DNA from: Carettochelys insculpta
Taxonomy: Eukaryota > Chordata > Testudines > Carettochelyidae
DNA length: 64,000 nucleotides
Reading direction: 5' to 3'
NCBI RefSeq assembly: GCF_033958435.1
Contig: NC_134138.1
Coordinates: forward strand, 183,576,798 to 183,640,797
The position numbers were made by a program, and so were the translations under genes. Below are positions 37,155 through 48,284 of the stretch, piece after piece (positions within the stretch are counted from its first letter, which is position 1; every line of letters begins with the position of its first letter). The notes beneath the pieces are model-generated. The model did no database searches. It had not been told where the DNA came from and saw only the letters and a program-made list of their open reading frames with translations.

Positions 37155-37576
37155 GGCTATGTCTATACTAGCCAAAAACCTTCGAAATGGCCATGCTAAT
37201 GGCCATTTCGAAGTTTACTAATGAAGCGCTGAAATACATATTCAGTGCCTCATTAGCATGACGGCGGCCGCAGCACTTTGAAATTGACGCAGCTCATCCA
37301 GACAGGGCTCCTTTTCGAAAGGACCCCACCTACTTCGAAGTCCCTTTATTCCCATCTGCTCATAGGAATAAAGGGACTTCAAAGTAGCTGGGGTCCTTTT
37401 GAAAAGGAGCCCCATCTGGATGAGCCACGCGGCAGCAAGCTGTGTCAATTTCAAAGTACTGCGGCCACCCGCATGCTAATGAGGCGCTGAATATGTATTT
37501 TAGTGCTTCATTAGTAAACTTCGAAATGGCCATTTGCATGGCCATTTCGAAGTTTTTGGCTAGTGTCGACACAGCC
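37155..37576. mobile_element. Family B full-length palindromic DNA transposon, copy B1
   Basis: It starts GGCTATGTCTATACTAGCC and ends GGCTAGTGTCGACACAGCC, flanked by ATA (37152-37154 and 37577-37579). Almost the whole 422 bp is one hairpin: arms of about 205 bp around the loop CATCTGCTCAT near 37366. Matching arm blocks include CTTCGAAATGGCCATGC, AGGCGCTGAATATG/CATATTCAGTGCCT, and TCCCTTTATTCC/GGAATAAAGGGA. The termini resemble those of families A, C and K. Confidence 0.93.
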
Positions 37577-37981
37577 ATAAGGAGTCCAAGTGAAGTCACA
37601 AACAGTTAGCTATGGAAATGCTGAAGTGATTACATAGTCCTGTAAAGAGTGACAATGCACAGTTTTCAATGTTGGCAAGCTGAATAGTGCTCCAAAGGAA
37701 TCTGCACTAAACTTTGATCAGCAGAAATCATAAGATTCCCCCATCTCTAGCTGAAATTCCCCAGGCCTGTAGCAGGTTCATATCTCAATAAAGTGTGAAT
37801 TGAATGACACAACTAGTCTGGTCTTTGGCTTTCCAAAGGGCCCAAGTGTGTGACTTATATGATGCTCACTAAGCACAAGTGGTATTTTCAGTCAGTTTAA
37901 ACCATCCAAAACTTATGGCCTGACTTTCAAAGGTGTGCAGCACCCACAGCTCCCAGTGACATCAATCTTAAACATCTTTAC

Positions 37982-38053
37982 CTTACACACGGTGACAAAT
38001 TGCTGATCATTCCCAGCTCCTACTACCAAGTAGCCATCCTTAGTTTTGAAAGC
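37982..38053 (-). CDS. SUGCT: SUGCT internal exon (succinyl-CoA:glutarate CoA-transferase), first of three visible
   Basis: This 72-bp exon reads [19 protein letters not shown] followed by VTVCK, with phase 0 at both ends. The acceptor is a T-rich tract ending TTTTTGCAG and the donor is AAG/GTAAAG. The peptide matches the segment after the central part of SUGCT, a mitochondrial class III (CaiB/BaiF-type) CoA-transferase. The enzyme moves CoA from succinyl-CoA to glutarate in lysine and tryptophan breakdown, and loss of it in people causes glutaric aciduria type III. The next exon toward the C-terminus is at 32446-32543, 5.4 kb away. The exon expected before it, ending in the family's VPYQ segment, was not found between here and 64000, so that intron exceeds 25.9 kb. 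The identification rests on remembered family sequence, not a search. Confidence 0.93.
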
Positions 38054-38546
38054 CTGCAAAAATAAACAGAGATGTCAAATTATATAAAATATACTGCATA
38101 AGACTATCTTTCAAGTTCTTCACACATAATGAATTTCCAAAGGTCTTTCTCAAGTGAACCGTTATGTTCAGATTCAATTTATGGTTTTATAAAAGCAGTT
38201 CAAAGTGATCCATGGAGGTAAAAATCAGTAATTTAAAGAAGTTGTTCCTTTGATTTTTCTCATTCTGGCAGGTGTTATTTCAAAGTATGACAATACAAAT
38301 AGATTTATTTTACCAGCTACTTCTCTCCTTAGTACAAAGATATGTAACTTGGCTTTAAGCCAGTTGAGTTACACCTATGATTTTTGCGAACATGAGAAAA
38401 GTATGTTTTCACAATGGATATGACCTCTAAGCAGAAGACGAGCATAAACTTGGGGCTTAAACAGTGCACAGGCCTTCTGGTTTTATACTCTAGAGTACAT
38501 TTCACCTTCTGTACTCAGGGGACAATTTTCTTATGCAACATTAAGG

Positions 38547-38880
38547 TTTAGTCTACACAGTTTTTATATTAATATAACTATTTTAGTTGGGAATGTGTGA
38601 TTTTTTTCCAAAATAGTTAAATCAGTACAACCCCTATTGTAGATCAAGTGTAAAGGTGCTTGGCTGACAAAATTTATCCCCTACTACATAGAGGAATTAG
38701 TTATAGTAGCACAAGGCTCTTTTATACCACTGTAACTGCATCCACATTTTAGTGGATGTAGCACTTTAACTATAATAGTATAGTTTTTAGTGTTTTAGTA
38801 AGTTTTAGTAAGCAAGTGTTCCAAATGTAGCTTACTGTCACTTCTTTTAGCAGGTTAAGCTTTGTCTACACACAACATTT
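38547..38880. mobile_element. Decayed GTCTACAC-type DNA element fragments
   Basis: GGTTTAGTCTACACAG at about 38547 and GCTTTGTCTACACACAAC at about 38859 are two decayed start-type termini. They flank AT-rich sequence with TATAATAG motifs. No matching right end or duplication is visible. Confidence 0.45.
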
Positions 38881-41800
38881 ATAACACTTTAATTATTCAG
38901 CTGGAAAGTTGTTTTCATATTTTTCTTTTTGGCATGCATAATTCTGCGAGGAAATGAATTTTTATAGAGACAGAAAGCAAGTGCTGTTCTAAGTGTAGCT
39001 TACTTTCACTTCTGTTAGTTATAGTTATTGGTACTTTTATAACTATTATAGTTAGATTCTCATCAGAAAATGAGGGCCAAATCCTGAGGCTTACTTAATT
39101 CCAAGCATTCAAAAGTCTTTTTGATTTGGCCCTAACCTAATAAAAATATACAGGCATGCAGAACACATATAAATGTTTTTACTGCATTTTCAGCCTGAAA
39201 AACAGAAAATAATACAGAGAACTTTGGGAAGAAGAACAGAGAAAAGAATTATGCCAAGTAATAGAGTTCCTTTACATTTATTAACGTTAACATTTAACAT
39301 TCATTTATTCAGATTTCAATCTAAAAGAAACAATATGGAAGTTAATGAGAACTAACCTAGAAATATTTACACCACTTTTTTGCATACAAGAAGTATCAAT
39401 AAGTAAGATTCTGATTTTTGTAGCAGTAATTATATCCATTTCTGTGACTATTAAAAAAAATGTCCATCTCTCCATCCAAATAGCAGTATTCTTTGTCAAT
39501 GCCATATGTTCTAAAACTAGTCACACACTCATTACACAAGTTAATATTTAATTTTATGTGTTCCTTGTGTGCACTGAATCATCATTTTTATGTATATGAT
39601 CACACACTATTTTTCTATTAATGCAAATTACAAATTCTTCCACAAGCCTTATTGCTCTGCAGCTTATAATTCTGAGGTATCCTCTGTTGCCATTATAATT
39701 AGAAACATACACACTGAAAGACCTTTTCTCATAGAGAAAGACTACATATTGCATGGAAGATGGTAACAGCTACACATACCTATTTCTAAATATTCTCAGA
39801 ATCAGCATGATAGCTAAAACAAAGCTTATCAGCTATTGCTTCTGAGACACATGCAATCTCTGCCAGAATTTCAGTCACATGACAGGTCATACAGCAGGAT
39901 TAAACATGCATTCATATCCATAAGCTGCCAAGATGGTGGAAGTCACTCAAAATTTGAGGAGGTCTGGTCATTAGCATTTATGCTTCAGTGGCTTGGTGGT
40001 ATGTGTGGGAAAATTGATCATTCTTAATTGCACTGTGTATTTATAAAACAAAAGCAACAATCATGTCATCCTTACTCAACAAAAATAGTAGCATCACAAA
40101 TGCAACAGTGTCTTTTTTCATGAAGTTTACTCAACTTCCTTCAGCAGATATTTCTGAGCATCCTGTTACAAAACAGCTTATTATATGCCAGCCTTTGCTG
40201 CTGATAAAGCTTAAATTTTCAAACGTTATTGGGACAGCATTGATGTAAGAATGTTAACAATGGTTTTATTCATAAATGTACACACACCGCAGGTTACTGT
40301 CTGGTCACAGAAGAACTTTACTATCGTAATGTACAAAGGAGATTCAGGACAAAGTACAAAGAGACTTTAATGAGACATTTGTTGTGATAAACTGTTGTCC
40401 ATCACATCAAATAATTTCAAATTAGTGCAAATAATGACATTTCACACAAGGCACACAAGGCAAAAGTCTTTTCCCCTCCCTCATATTAGGAAGAATGAAG
40501 ACTTTTGATAGGCTGCCTGGCAGCGTGACTCATATTCCATGCAAACTGCTATTGTAAGTCTCCTGAACTCTGGGGCATATAGTAGATAAAGACAAGAAGC
40601 ACAAAATTACTAAAAAATAAAAGACAAGAAAATTATTTCACAGAATCAGTGGAAATAAAAGGTGTCACATCCCAATGCATGGTTTCTCCACACTGCCTGA
40701 AAGGCCAAGGGGCTTCTATGAAAATAAATCTACTAGGAAGGAGACTGTACGTTCAATGTGATTGTCACAGAGCACATAGTACCAACACATGTAAGTTAAA
40801 GGTCAAACCCTAAAAGATGATACGATGTTCCTAACTCCCATTGACTCAGCACCTTTCAGAATTTGACCCTGGAAGCAAGTTTATGGCTAGACATATTTAA
40901 TGCACCAAACAATGAAATAAATAACCTCATATAAATATGTAACACTTTGTATCCATACACGAGTGCTCTAAATGGCTTACAAATATGCTCCAAATCATAC
41001 TACACAGACTGTAGGTTCAGGATTTTATGATTCTACTATTCAGTCCCATTTTAGCCTGAACTATTTCAGTGCTGGTGTGGATGCAAACCTGCTGGTATGT
41101 TCTAGTCAGAACTAGCTGCTCTTTCCACTACTGTCCTCTGGTGGTCTTTCAAAATGTACCAGTTATTAGTGAGGAATTTAAGCAGAGAACATGGCTCTGT
41201 AATGTATCTAAGGCTGCATCTACACTACGAGGTAAATTGAAATTTAAGGCAGTTAGCTCGATATTACCACATGACTGTCTTCACTGTAAATAGCCACTAG
41301 CTCAATTTAGGGAGCACTAATATCAAGATTACCATATCAGAGTTACCTGACAGCTGTAGCCTCAAGCTCGAATTCAGAAGTTCGATTTAAGGGCATTGTG
41401 GAAGCACCATGGCTTGAAATCGAATGTATCAGCCTCCAGAGATGTCCTGTCTGTAAACCACAATGCCCTCAGTGCTCCGCTCTGGCTGCTGCTCTCCAAT
41501 TAATTAGGTAAAAGACCATGAATTTCAAAGCGGGACCAGGAACCCTGTGGCTGTGGGCTCATGTTTGTATGAGAGCCTGAGAAATGTCTTCCTTCCTTTG
41601 CTATTAGCGCTGTGAGTGCATCTACCCATTACAAATAGCCCCTGCAGTGAGGATGTGGTTCTGTCTCTATACTTGGTATGTTTTTCTGCACTGCCTGGCG
41701 CCAGATGCTGCCCTGCTGCACCACGTGGCAACAAGGCTGTTGCGAGGGTTGTGCTTGCATAAGACAACACGAAACTTCTTCTCAGCAGTTTACATTTGCG

Positions 41801-42012
41801 TGTAAACCCTCTTCCTTCCCCACAGGTGCCACGCAGTCTGGGTCTTTCCTGCACTCTGCCCCATCATGTGGGTAGGGCCCAACCCAATAAAAGGCTGTGC
41901 CTGCCGTTTGGTGCTGGCCATGCTGCCAGGCAGCAACATGTCATAGATTGTGTGTGTTTAGGGCTCCAAGGGAGGGAAAGGTATTTGGGTCTTGCAGCTG
42001 CTGGGGGAGGAA

Positions 42013-42335
42013 ATCTCCACCATGGATAAGATATTCACGGGCTTTGTGCTAACATGGGGAAGTCTCCCCACAGTGGCTAAAAAGATACTTGGGGACGACC
42101 ACCTCAACTAGCCCCCCACTGAACCCCACCACGCCCATACCATAGGACCACTGGGGCTTGCTGCTGCTGGGGGGGAAGTCTCCCCTGCTGGCTAAAAAGA
42201 TACTTGGGGAAAACCACCTCAGTTGGCCCCGCACTGACACCCTCCCCACGACCATAGTGTGGGACCACTGGGGATTGCTGCCACTGGGGGAGCAGTCTAC
42301 CCCGGTGGTCAGGATAGCTGGGGGGACTCTCCCCA
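42013..42335. repeat. Tandem repeats of ~116 bp within K2
   Basis: GGGGAAGTCTCCCC followed by a GGCTAAAAAGATACTTGGGG segment starts at about 42056 and about 42171. A diverged third unit starts at about 42287, and a diverged partial unit precedes them at about 42008. K1 carries related, more decayed units in reverse, so the repeats belong to family K. Confidence 0.85.
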
Positions 42336-42751
42336 TCAGCAACTGTCTGTTCTGAAAAACCTGCCTCTCTTCTCTTTCTTCATGCTTTTCAGGGTCCCTG
42401 TATTATTTTCAATAAAGTCACAAATCTTTTTTTCTTACACTTTACTATTCTCTTTCTTCTAACTTTGAGAATACAGTCAGGGTCCTTGTATTATTTTCAG
42501 GGATTGGATGCAATCACAGGAGGGGGGACATTCAATGGATGAGAATTCAGCTACAGAAGAACAATGTTTCTGTAAAATCTTTTTTGCCATTTGTGTGGGT
42601 GCCCTACTTTTGGATGCTTGCTTAGCACAGGAGGAAATTAAGAAAATGCAATGTGGAAAGATGATGTCAAAGACCAGCAAACATACCCAGAATGCTATGG
42701 GGATGAGGGAACTGTGGGGTAGGTTCCCACAATGCATTACTGCAACAGTCA

Positions 42752-44309
42752 GTAGCAGAAGGCATCCTTCAGTCTGCATAGACTATGGATCGCGCCCTTT
42801 AAAGTTTCAATTGAGGACTTCATTTACAGTGTCTATTGTGACTATGAAGACCCACACGAGAGTGACAGTCCTTGCTGCATCTCTTGCAGATGTAGTGGGC
42901 GTCTGGCAAGTCCTTATTGTGCTTTCCGTGCGCTCGCTTCTCCTCTGCTAGCTGTCTGATCTTCATCTCGCCCTTCTGAAGGCCCTTGTGTAACCCCTGC
43001 CTCCATCTGCTGTGGTCATCTGCTAGTTCCTCCCAGTTGTCCAGCTCGATGTCTACCTCTCTGAGGTCTCTCTTGCAGACATCTTTGTAGCGCAACTGGG
43101 GGCGTCCGGAAGGTCTTTTGCCAGAGGCTACCTCCCCATACAGGATGTCTTTTGGAATCCTTCCATCATTCATCCTGTGGACGTGGCCAAGCCAGCGGAG
43201 TCGACGCTGCCTGAGGAGGGTGTGCATGGTTGGGATTCCAGCTTGCTCGAGGACGGCGGTGTTGGTCACTCTGTCCTTCCATGATATTCCAAGGACGCTC
43301 CTGAGGCAGCGCAAGTGGAAGACGTTCAGCCTCTTTTCCTGGCAGGCATACAGGGTCCAAGTCTCGCTGCCATAAAGGAGGGTGCTGAGGATGCAGGCTC
43401 TGTAGACTTGCATTTTCATGTGAGTGTACAGCTTATTGTTATTCCACACTCTCTTGCTGAGTCTGGACAGAGTTGTGGCTGCTTTTCCAATCCTCCTATT
43501 TAGCTCAGTGTCCAACGACAGGGTGTCAGTGATGGTGGATCCGAGGTAAACGAACTCATGGACAACCTCTAACGTATAGTTGTCAATGCTGACTGATGGG
43601 GATTCAGCAACATCCTGACCGAGTACGTTTGTCTTCTTTAGGCTGATGGTAAGCCCAAAGTCCTTGCACGCTTTGGAGAACTGATCCAGTAGTTTTTGAA
43701 GCTGGTCTTCTGTGTGAGACACTACAGCAGCATCGTCTGCGAACAGCATGTCTCTGATGAGGACTTCTCGCACCTTAGACTTAGCTTTCAGCCTTGCAAG
43801 GTTAAACAGTTTCCCATCAGATCTTGTGTGCAGCAAGATGCCCTCTGTTGAAGATCCAAAGGCATGCTTCAGGAGGAGTGCAAAGAAGATCCCGAACAAT
43901 GTTGGAGCAAGCACGCATCCTTGTTTAACGCCGCTCCTGATTCTGAAAGCATCCGATAATGCGCCGTCGTATTGGATGGTTCCTCTCATGTCTTCGTGGA
44001 ACGACTGGATCATCTTGAGTAACCGTGGAGGACAGCCTATCTTGTGGAGCAGTTTGAACAGACCATCCCTGCTGACCAAGTCAAAGGCCTTGGTCCGGTC
44101 AATGAAGGCTATGTAGAGTGGCTTTCTCTGCTCCCTGCACTTCTCCTGCAGCTGCCTTAGATAGAAGACCATGTCAACGGTAGACCTCTCTGCGCGGAAT
44201 CCGCACTGCGATTTGGGGTACACCCTCTCAGCAATCTTCTGGAGTCTGCCAAGGATGACGCGAGCGAACAGTTTACCAGTGACACTTAGGAGGGAGATTC
44301 CACGGTATG
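42752..44309 (-). mobile_element. 5'-truncated non-LTR retrotransposon inserted in K2
   Basis: The insertion is bounded by an exact 14-bp duplication TACTGCAACAGTCA (42738-42751 and 44310-44323). K1 at about 12805-12840 shows the uninterrupted target in reverse. The 5' end, at 44309 on the minus strand, lies within the reverse-transcriptase coding region. The 3' end carries a short tail containing a CTGAAGGATGCC motif rather than poly(A). The coding frame is unbroken, so the insertion looks recent relative to its host. Confidence 0.95.
42820..44309 (-). pseudogene. LINE reverse transcriptase, 5'-truncated but uninterrupted frame
   Basis: The frame encodes about 495 residues of LINE protein after truncation, starting at the YRGISLLS motif. 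Reverse-transcriptase blocks follow in order: SQCGFRAERSTVDMVFYLRQ, AFIDRTKAFDLVSRDGLF (motif A Asp), GVKQGCVLAPTLFG (motif B), FADDAAVV (motif C catalytic Asp pair), LTISLKKTNVLG and EFVYLGSTIT. The C-terminal part has LYGSETWTL, CLRSVLGISWKDRVTN and RLRWLGHVHRM, ending in a zinc-knuckle-like CKRC...H...H..C. It resembles RTE-like or related endonuclease-type LINEs; clade is uncertain. The endonuclease domain is absent, so the copy is not autonomous. Codons upstream of 44309 in the same open frame belong to K2. Confidence 0.92.
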
Positions 44310-44714
44310 TACTGCAACAGTCAATGTTTGCCAATTTAGTGTGGCAACAATTAATCGACTTTGTGAGGAGCACACGGGAGGTAAAGATGGTCAAATGTGA
44401 ACTTCTAAATTCCAGAATTACAAAATTGATATGCATAAATTCAAATTTATCTTGGAGCGTAGACGTAGCCTAAGCCTACTGCCCCTGTTGGTCCCCTTCA
44501 TACATTTAAATCAAATGATGTACAGCAATCGTAGATAAGCACAATATTTGCAAAAGGTTACCTGCTTCATGTTGGTTCTACAATCAAACCTCTTGGGTTT
44601 AAGGCACCAAAAGATATTCACTGCTACTCGAGATGGACAAGATGGTTGAAATTAAAGAAAAACTGACCCAGCTTTTTGACCAATACGTTAACTGAACCCA
44701 AGCCAAAACACAGA

Positions 44715-45135
44715 GGCTACATATATACGATAGGGTTTTGTTAACAAAACCTGTGGTGTTTCTACACACAAAATGTGTTTTGTCGACAGTCTATTGACAA
44801 AACTGGGCACTTCCGCTGACAGCGTTCTGCTTCTCCGTGTTGAGGAGTAACACCTTTGTCGACAGTTTCTGCTGACAAAAAAAACATGTAGATGCTCCGT
44901 GGGGGCCTCTATCAACAGACAGGTCTTCCTGTTCATGGGCAGCCCTGTTTGTTGAGCTTAAGGTTAGCTGCTCTGTCGAGAGAGTGGCCAGGCAGTCTGG
45001 CCACTCTGTTGACAGAGCAGATTGCTCTTTCAATCTGCTTTTGTGTGTGGATGTGATCTGTCAACAGAGTTTTTGCTGGAAGATCTCTTCTGACAGTAAC
45101 TTCCATCAACAGATTGCTGTATTTTAGACGTAGCC
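44715..45135. mobile_element. Family C non-autonomous DNA transposon, copy C2
   Basis: It begins GGCTACATATATACGATAGG and ends TTTTAGACGTAGCC, flanked by AGA (44712-44714 and 45136-45138). The body is built of GTCGACAGT, CTGTTGACAGAGCAG and CTGTCAACAGAG motifs in both orientations. It is the simplest uninterrupted family C copy, 421 bp, and serves as the reference for C1 and C3. Confidence 0.9.
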
Positions 45136-45149
45136 AGAGAGGGGTCAGT

Positions 45150-45488
45150 TAACTCTTGTGGTGGTTTTAGTGGAACTGATTGGTTTTAGTCCTTGTTGTA
45201 AGCGACGACTCTTGCAGTGGCACAGGTACATTGCTGCAGTTGTGCCACTGTAAGCTTCTGTGGTATGCTCACAGAACAAAGCTCTCCTGTTAACTTCATC
45301 TCTCTCACACACACACACACACACCCCAAGCAGCCCTAGCTGCATCAATGGGAGAAACTCTCCTGCCAACATAGCGCTGTTGAAGTTGGTATTTAGGTCA
45401 GTGTAACTTACATCACTGAGAGAGGGGGGCTTATTCACACCCTGGAGTGACAAGCTATTCTGGTGTTAGTGGTAGCATAGATACAGCC
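45150..45488 (-). mobile_element. Short DNA transposon of another GTCTACAC-like family
   Basis: In reverse complement it begins GGGGCTGTATCTATGCTACC and contains CACTCCAGGGTGTGAATAAG, AAGTTACACTGACCTAAAT and GGCAGGAGAGTTTCTCCC. These resemble a common turtle DNA transposon as I recall it. It includes a (CA)n run at about 45307-45323 and abuts C2. Confidence 0.6.
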
Positions 45489-46819
45489 CCAGTAAGAGAC
45501 AGTTGCTATGTGTACAAACGCAGCACTTGACTAGTGCAAACGGTTTGCACAGAAATTCTGCTGCTTAGTAGGCTCCTTTGAGAATCTGGTTTTTTGTGAT
45601 TTGGCCCATAGAAAAACTACCATTTTGCCTTTAATTTATTGCACAAGCTGTCTTCAACTGCCGTTTTAAGTTACCATTGTGGTATTTCAGCCAATGCAAA
45701 GGTCATATAAGGACTAATGCTCTCTGCTCAGAATACTACGTAAAGGCTGCAATTAACAAGAAGGTGATGTATTCAGAAGTTGGCTGACCTGTGCTGAAGC
45801 CCTTTCCAGCTGCCAGCCAAAAGGATCTACATGTGTTCTTTTTCCTCACTCCCCCCACAACTTCATTTCCAAAAGTTATTAAAGACCAGAAGTTTTTCAG
45901 TCACACATCAGACAAGAACTGACCCAGGACTACGGTAGCCCCTGAAAGCGGGGCAGCGGGGAGGGGGGAACCTGCCACATCTTTTCCACACCTTTCCACA
46001 TTTCTTTGTATGAAAGCTTCAGCTGTACTTCATCAACAAGAAATTCCTTTTTTTCTCTCTAATGGAAAGGGCACCCCTCTTGCTGCTAAGTGATACCTAA
46101 TTATACTACAACAAATGGGAATCAGACCAAGAAATCTGGCTAATAGTGATCCTGAGCGGTATGCATAAATCATGCAGACCACACAGTTCGAAACTATTTG
46201 CCTGCATTGTGCTGTCGTCTAGTAAAAGCAAACAGCCAAAATTTTAGAAAACGTAAATTTCACAGACTGGAGCGACGCAGGGGTGAATGTCCGCACGTAG
46301 CAGACTGAAGCAGGGCATGCAGCACATAAACAAAGAACTTACCTTTCTGCTCTTTAGATTTCTTAAACTGCACCATGCAGCTCACTCACCACTGCCACGT
46401 TGCAGGGTGAACTATCTTGTCACATCACCAATGCCACCACAGTTTCCTGGATTAAGCATAGCACTGGAGGAGGCCTTGCTTCTTGGGAATCAGATTCAAA
46501 TATCTGCTGCGTAGCCATCGGCAAGCCACTTGGGCCCACATTTTCATAGGAGTGCACCCATTTTATGGGCCTCAACCTTTGGCTGCCCAGCTGGATCTGC
46601 CCATTTATCAAGAGACAGTGACCACCACAATTCCAAATGAAGTCTGTGGGAAAGGCAGGTGCTCAGCACCTGTGAAAATCAAGCCCTATATTTGCACCTG
46701 CAGTATAGTCTGTAAATTACAAGACCATGTAAATCAGAATTCTTTTAAATTCTAGGGGTGGTTTGCCCTTCACCCCTCCTTTCCACCATTCTGCACCATG
46801 TCACCTTTGTCTGTTTTCT

Positions 46820-47060
46820 GACATGCACAATTAGGAGATCTTCAACAAAAACGTGAAGAGTGCACCCTTGTATGGATGTGAGACCTGGAGTACTGAAAAA
46901 AACAGCAAGACCTTGGACAACGTGGAGAAAATCTACTGAGATTGAAAGACAACAACTGGGTCACTCCTGGGAGCAGCTAGAACTTCTGTCCTGAGACAGT
47001 GAAGTGGAGGATACTTGTAGATGACCTATGTTCCACCCAGAGTACAAAAGTTTGAGTCAA
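46820..47060 (+). pseudogene. LINE ORF2 C-terminal fragment, decayed
   Basis: One frame reads IFNKNVKSAPLYGCETWSTE followed by KNSKTLDNVEKIY and a stop. The LYGCETW motif preceded by NVKS is typical of the region after the reverse transcriptase in endonuclease-type LINEs. The following bases are frame-damaged. It is not the same copy type as the LINE at 42752-44309, which has LYGSETWTLYA. Confidence 0.65.
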
Positions 47061-47822
47061 GTAAATCAAGTCACAATTAAGAGAAAGAAACATAAAATCA
47101 ATCTATCCATTTTTGTAATGTAAATATTAGTAAAGTTAACAGTAGTAAAGATGACATGTGACATAACAATTGGCGTACCCAAGTTTCAATGTCTTAACTG
47201 TACACAGCATTATGAAAGTATAGCTATGGATGTTGCAAAACAACCATACACTCAGGTAGATGGATTACTTGCATTCAGGTTTAGAGCACATGTAGTAAGA
47301 AAAAGAAAAAAAAACAGAGAGGGGAACCACTGGTTTGAGCTCCCAGTCAAGTTGTTCATTCAAAGACTCTTTTAATGTTTCTTTTTGTTTCTACATCCAA
47401 AATGTACTGCCAGACCCATACTTTCAAAAATTAGAAGTCAAGGCCACAAAATATTCAGTAACTGGTTTAAAAATCATGAAATTTTTAAAAACAAATGTAT
47501 TTGGGGTTCTTTTTATTTGAATTCTTGGTTTGTGAGTGTTTGGGATTTACTTGGTTCAGATTTTCAAGCATTTCTCCACAACTATCAGGTTTCTTTAACT
47601 AAAGCAGAGATTCTCCGCTCCAGAGGTTTGAAATAAAACAGTAAATATGAGATTCACAGTCACTTCACAAGAGCTGGCAATGTTACACCTGTCATAACCA
47701 AACAGATCAGATCCAACTTGAACTGTCCAAGATCTGAAGTTTTGGTACAGGCTCACTTCTAGCAATAGCAGAAATTAAATGTGGTGCACCCAAGTCAAAA
47801 AATTCCCAAGAGAATGTTAGAG

Positions 47823-48284
47823 CAGTGGTGTCCAAAAGACATTTACCAATCACCACACACACACCCCTGAGCCAGGCCCCCTCCGCCTCAAGGCAGGTGC
47901 TGTCTTGCTCCCCGCGCAAACTGCTGGTGACTCACCAGAGCTGCTGCTGGAGCTGCGCATGTGAGCCACCCCCTGGCCGGAGCTGAGCTGCATGCGCCGC
48001 ACTGCTCACCCATGGCTGGAGCCACCCCATGGGATCCACCCCTGGGGCTGGACCTGAGCCGTCCCTGCGCAAGCCGACCCCACAAGCCACGCAGGGCTGT
48101 CAGAGCTGCAGGAGAAGCCACCTCTGCCGCTGCTGCCACTCACATATTCCATCAAGTAGTGGGGCGCATGCACGGAGCCGGCAGAGGGCACTCCACACAT
48201 GTGGTTCTAATGAGCCACTTCACCACACCACAGTGTCCAGTTCACCACATGTGGCAAACAGAAAGCATATTGGACATGGCAGTG
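47823..48284. mobile_element. hAT-like non-autonomous DNA transposon
   Basis: It begins CAGTGGTGTCCAAAAGAC; its right end in reverse complement is CTGCCATGTCCAATATGC. It is flanked by an 8-bp duplication matching at 7 positions (TGTTAGAG at 47815-47822 and TGTTAGAA at 48285-48292), the size expected for hAT. The interior (47860-48190) is GC-rich, giving frames of 64-125 codons that I judge non-genic. Confidence 0.8.

Larger units (their letters stand above)
32544..37981 (-). other. SUGCT intron between the first and second visible exons (5.4 kb)
   Basis: It is bounded by GT at 37981-37980 and AG at 32545-32544 on the minus strand. It holds an AT-rich tandem region, copies A3 and B1 and a pogo-like fragment. 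About 33540-34480 and 34650-35325 show nothing recognisable. Confidence 0.85.
41212..44470 (-). mobile_element. Family K non-autonomous DNA transposon, copy K2 (split by a LINE)
   Basis: Its plus-strand ends are GGCTGCATCTACACTACG and GCGTAGACGTAGCC, flanked by TAA on both sides (41209-41211 and 44471-44473). Read in reverse it matches K1 along both termini: a TAAGGCAGTTAG segment, a TCTTCACTGTAAATA segment, GGAGCACTAATATC and CGCTCTGGCTGCTGCTCTCC. The middle also matches, including the block around 41520-41960. A LINE is inserted at 42752-44309. Confidence 0.93.

Noticed and set aside
42820..42951. Plus-strand frames opposite the LINE (for example 42508-42951, 43748-44116)
   Set aside because: Shadows of the reverse-transcriptase frame on the other strand.
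44310..44436. N-terminal ~42 residues of the 538-codon minus frame
   Set aside because: These codons lie in the K2 element beyond the LINE duplication and extend the frame by chance; the LINE coding part starts at 44309.
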